NCBI GenBank assembly: GCA_016718875.1
Contig: JADKBL010000036.1
Span: 1-42,097, forward strand
Length of the DNA: 42,097 nt
Direction of reading: 5' to 3'
DNA from: Bacteroidota bacterium
GTDB taxonomy: Bacteria > Bacteroidota > Bacteroidia > Bacteroidales > VadinHA17
In this document: positions 40,582 to 42,097 of the stretch, in pieces
How positions within the stretch are numbered: position 1 is the first letter of the stretch
How the letters are laid out: each line of letters begins with the position of its first letter
Notes under the pieces: generated by a model
What the model was told of the DNA's origin: nothing
Database searches by the model: none
The model's input: only the letters and a program-made list of their open reading frames with translations
Made by a program: the position numbers and the translations under genes

Positions 40582-42097
40582 TCAGCTTTTTTTTGATCTG
40601 ACTCTTCTTGTTTTGTAGGATTCAATTATCGAGTTGAGCATCTGTTCGGTCTCCGAGGCTCCTTCTCCAAGCAGGAAGCCAATTTTCTGCACCATCTCGA
40701 GATTCTTTTCAATGACCTCACTTACCCTGTTTGTAACCTCTTCACCCTGCACTTCGGGTGAGAAGATATCGCGTATGATCGCACCGCAAATCTTGTTCTT
40801 CCTTATCGGGAAAATGGAGATATTCAGGACCCTGTCTTCAAAATGAACATCCTTGCTTACTACAGGTTCATCTTCCTTTATTACAAAAGAGAACATGTTG
40901 TATACGTTGAAGGGGATGAGTGTTTTGAGATCAGCGCCGGCGAGACCGGGTATTATATCAGCTATAGCCCTGGCATCCTCGCCAATTGTATTTATAAAAC
41001 TCTGGTTTGAGTGGAGTATCTTTAGTCCGCTGTCAACGATTACTACTCCGGTCGGAAGCTTTTCCAGCATATTGTTCATCATGTCGGAAACACTCTGAGC
41101 CATATCTTTTTCTTTCCGGGCCAGCTCTTCCGATTCTTTGAGCGCCTTCTTTGTTTCAGCAAGCTTTTTGTTTGTTTGTCTCAAAGTTTCAATATACTCC
41201 TGCTTATTTCGAAGGTTGAAAGTATGGCACATTTCAGGAATTGCAAGTCCCTTTGCCACTGTTGATGCAAACTCACGGCATGTGAGGTATCCGCATGCAC
41301 CGCAGTTGACCTCTTCGTTAGGATTATCCTTGCCAACGATCTTAAGTACTTCCTGTATCGCCTCTTCAGGTGGGTCAGGAATCCGGTGATCGTCATTTTT
41401 GAAACTCCTGGTGAAGTTGAGTTTCGACCATTTGTCAATATTCTTCTGCCAGACGGCTTTGTCGATGGCTGCAGATCTTTTCTCAGCATATTTTCTTACA
41501 AGGGCTCTTCTTTTAAAACGTTCTGTATGCATCTGCATTGCTGGTCCCAGTAAACAACCATGACAGAAGAAGAGATTGAAATGATGCTTAATTGTATCGA
41601 TGTATTTGTCAAAATCATGCACTGCCTCAAGAATATCCTCCTTGCCGGCTGCAGTAATAACGCTGCTGGAAACCATATCACGCTTAATACCTCCTGCCTG
41701 AATAATCCCGGGAGGGAGTGGGTACAATGCACCCCAGTTGCCATGTGGCGGGTCAAAATCAGACTGTTTAACAAGCCTTTCCTGGATCTTGAATTCATCA
41801 AAAAGCTGCCTTAGTTCGACAAAGGTGAGGACGCTCTCAACCATCCTGCCATCCTGATACTGCAATACTTCATCCTTGGCATCGATGCACGGGCCAATCT
41901 GAACAGATGCAACCTCCTGACCATAAAGCTCCTTTACAACCATAGCCGTGGCTATCATTGGCGAAACAAGAGGAGCAAGGTTTGGGATCATATCGGGGTG
42001 GAATTTCTCAATGAGTTTCACAATTGCCGGACAATTGGCTGTGATCATGTATTTCCCTTCGGCCTTTGAGAAAAGCATGGCATATTCACGTGCAATA
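40582..42097 (-). CDS. hydS: Sensory-type [FeFe]-hydrogenase with PAS domain (5' end outside window)
   Basis: C-terminal 505 residues of a HydS-like protein; the frame is open through the right edge. It contains the large-subunit H-cluster region with ligands in NCP (visible residue 22), GPC (70) and FCHGC (178 and 181), a four-cysteine 4Fe-4S domain (CGACGYLTC and a later C in EMCHTF), a coiled coil and a PAS domain (about 345-440, MNNMLEKLPTGVVIVDSG onward). It ends without an effector domain. Group C [FeFe]-hydrogenases of this build act as H2 or redox sensors; the subgroup with a phosphatase directly downstream matches this locus. The lysine position after GPC and the C-x2-C spacing differ from catalytic enzymes, in line with a sensor and not an H2 producer. 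Confidence 0.88.
   Translation of the reverse strand, partial: IAREYAMLFSKAEGKYMITANCPAIVKLIEKFHPDMIPNLAPLVSPMIATAMVVKELYGQEVASVQIGPCIDAKDEVLQYQDGRMVESVLTFVELRQLFDEFKIQERLVKQSDFDPPHGNWGALYPLPPGIIQAGGIKRDMVSSSVITAAGKEDILEAVHDFDKYIDTIKHHFNLFFCHGCLLGPAMQMHTERFKRRALVRKYAEKRSAAIDKAVWQKNIDKWSKLNFTRSFKNDDHRIPDPPEEAIQEVLKIVGKDNPNEEVNCGACGYLTCREFASTVAKGLAIPEMCHTFNLRNKQEYIETLRQTNKKLAETKKALKESEELARKEKDMAQSVSDMMNNMLEKLPTGVVIVDSGLKILHSNQSFINTIGEDARAIADIIPGLAGADLKTLIPFNVYNMFSFVIKEDEPVVSKDVHFEDRVLNISIFPIRKNKICGAIIRDIFSPEVQGEEVTNRVSEVIEKNLEMVQKIGFLLGEGASETEQMLNSIIESYKTRRVRSKKS

Noticed and set aside
41181..41801. Minus-strand frames overlapping the hydrogenase gene
   Set aside because: They are out-of-frame shadows of a gene whose motifs are continuous.
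1..42097. tRNA, rRNA, riboswitch or integrase/attachment site
   Set aside because: I read through for cloverleaf-like CCA ends, rRNA signatures, known riboswitch cores and recombinase genes and found none that I could support. A covariance-model scan would settle it.

Overview
The window reads as chromosome of an anaerobic or facultative Bacteroidota, probably an uncultivated Bacteroidales/Marinilabiliales-type organism. The base composition is moderate-to-low GC. Shine-Dalgarno sequences are mostly weak. TAnnTTTG promoter boxes lie upstream of several genes. Many proteins carry lipoprotein or secretion signals, there are Ser-type sulfatases and GH29/GH106/GH9 enzymes, and a sensory-type [FeFe]-hydrogenase sits at the right end. 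I see no tRNA, rRNA, CRISPR array, transposase or prophage gene.

Layout. 1-1080: tail of an unknown gene, a terminator, and an orphan LytTR response regulator. 1545-7881 (+): a Tat-exported Gfo/Idh/MocA oxidoreductase, a HEAT-repeat protein with two DUF1080 (3-keto-glycoside hydrolase-like) domains that is broken by one frameshift, and a GH29 fucosidase lipoprotein with a discoidin domain. This resembles a periplasmic oxidative glycoside-cleaving set. 7935-12194: SagB-like nitroreductase (-), SpmA-SpmB-type membrane protein, TPR histidine kinase. 12256-15144: glycerate 2-kinase and a Ser-type sulfatase. 15160-18085 (-): URO-D family protein followed by a sialidase-like BNR/LamG protein broken by two frameshifts. 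18336-20516 (+): lipoprotein with two molybdopterin-binding-like domains, ACT-domain protein, small outer-membrane barrel. 20521-25561 (-): GH106-like enzyme split into two reading frames, then a second Ser-type sulfatase. 25803-32683 (+): GntP permease, propeller/SpoIIE phosphatase, MBL/beta-CASP nuclease, YebC. 32665-38876: YgjP-type protease (-), GH9-deacetylase fusion (-), BNR_4 protein (+), membrane metallophosphoesterase (-). 38932-42097: frameshifted Nudix gene (+), then SpoIIE phosphatase and a PAS-bearing [FeFe]-hydrogenase (-, transcribed in from the right edge).

How it works together. Much of the window is extracytoplasmic glycan processing: fucosidase, rhamnosidase-like, sialidase-like, GH9/deacetylase, BNR_4, two sulfatases and the DUF1080/oxidoreductase pair. 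It is organised as several short operons rather than one SusCD locus, and no SusC/SusD is present. GntP and glycerate kinase could handle sugar-acid products. The right edge is a predicted H2/redox-sensing module that signals through a PP2C phosphatase.

Two window-wide patterns stand out. First, many intergenic gaps contain short tandem arrays of degenerate 7- or 8-nt units, each of different sequence, or 105-120 nt palindromic elements with AACCACAGAG ends. Second, at least six single-base frameshifts, all in or next to short homopolymers, break otherwise well-conserved genes. They are either long-read assembly errors or real decay.
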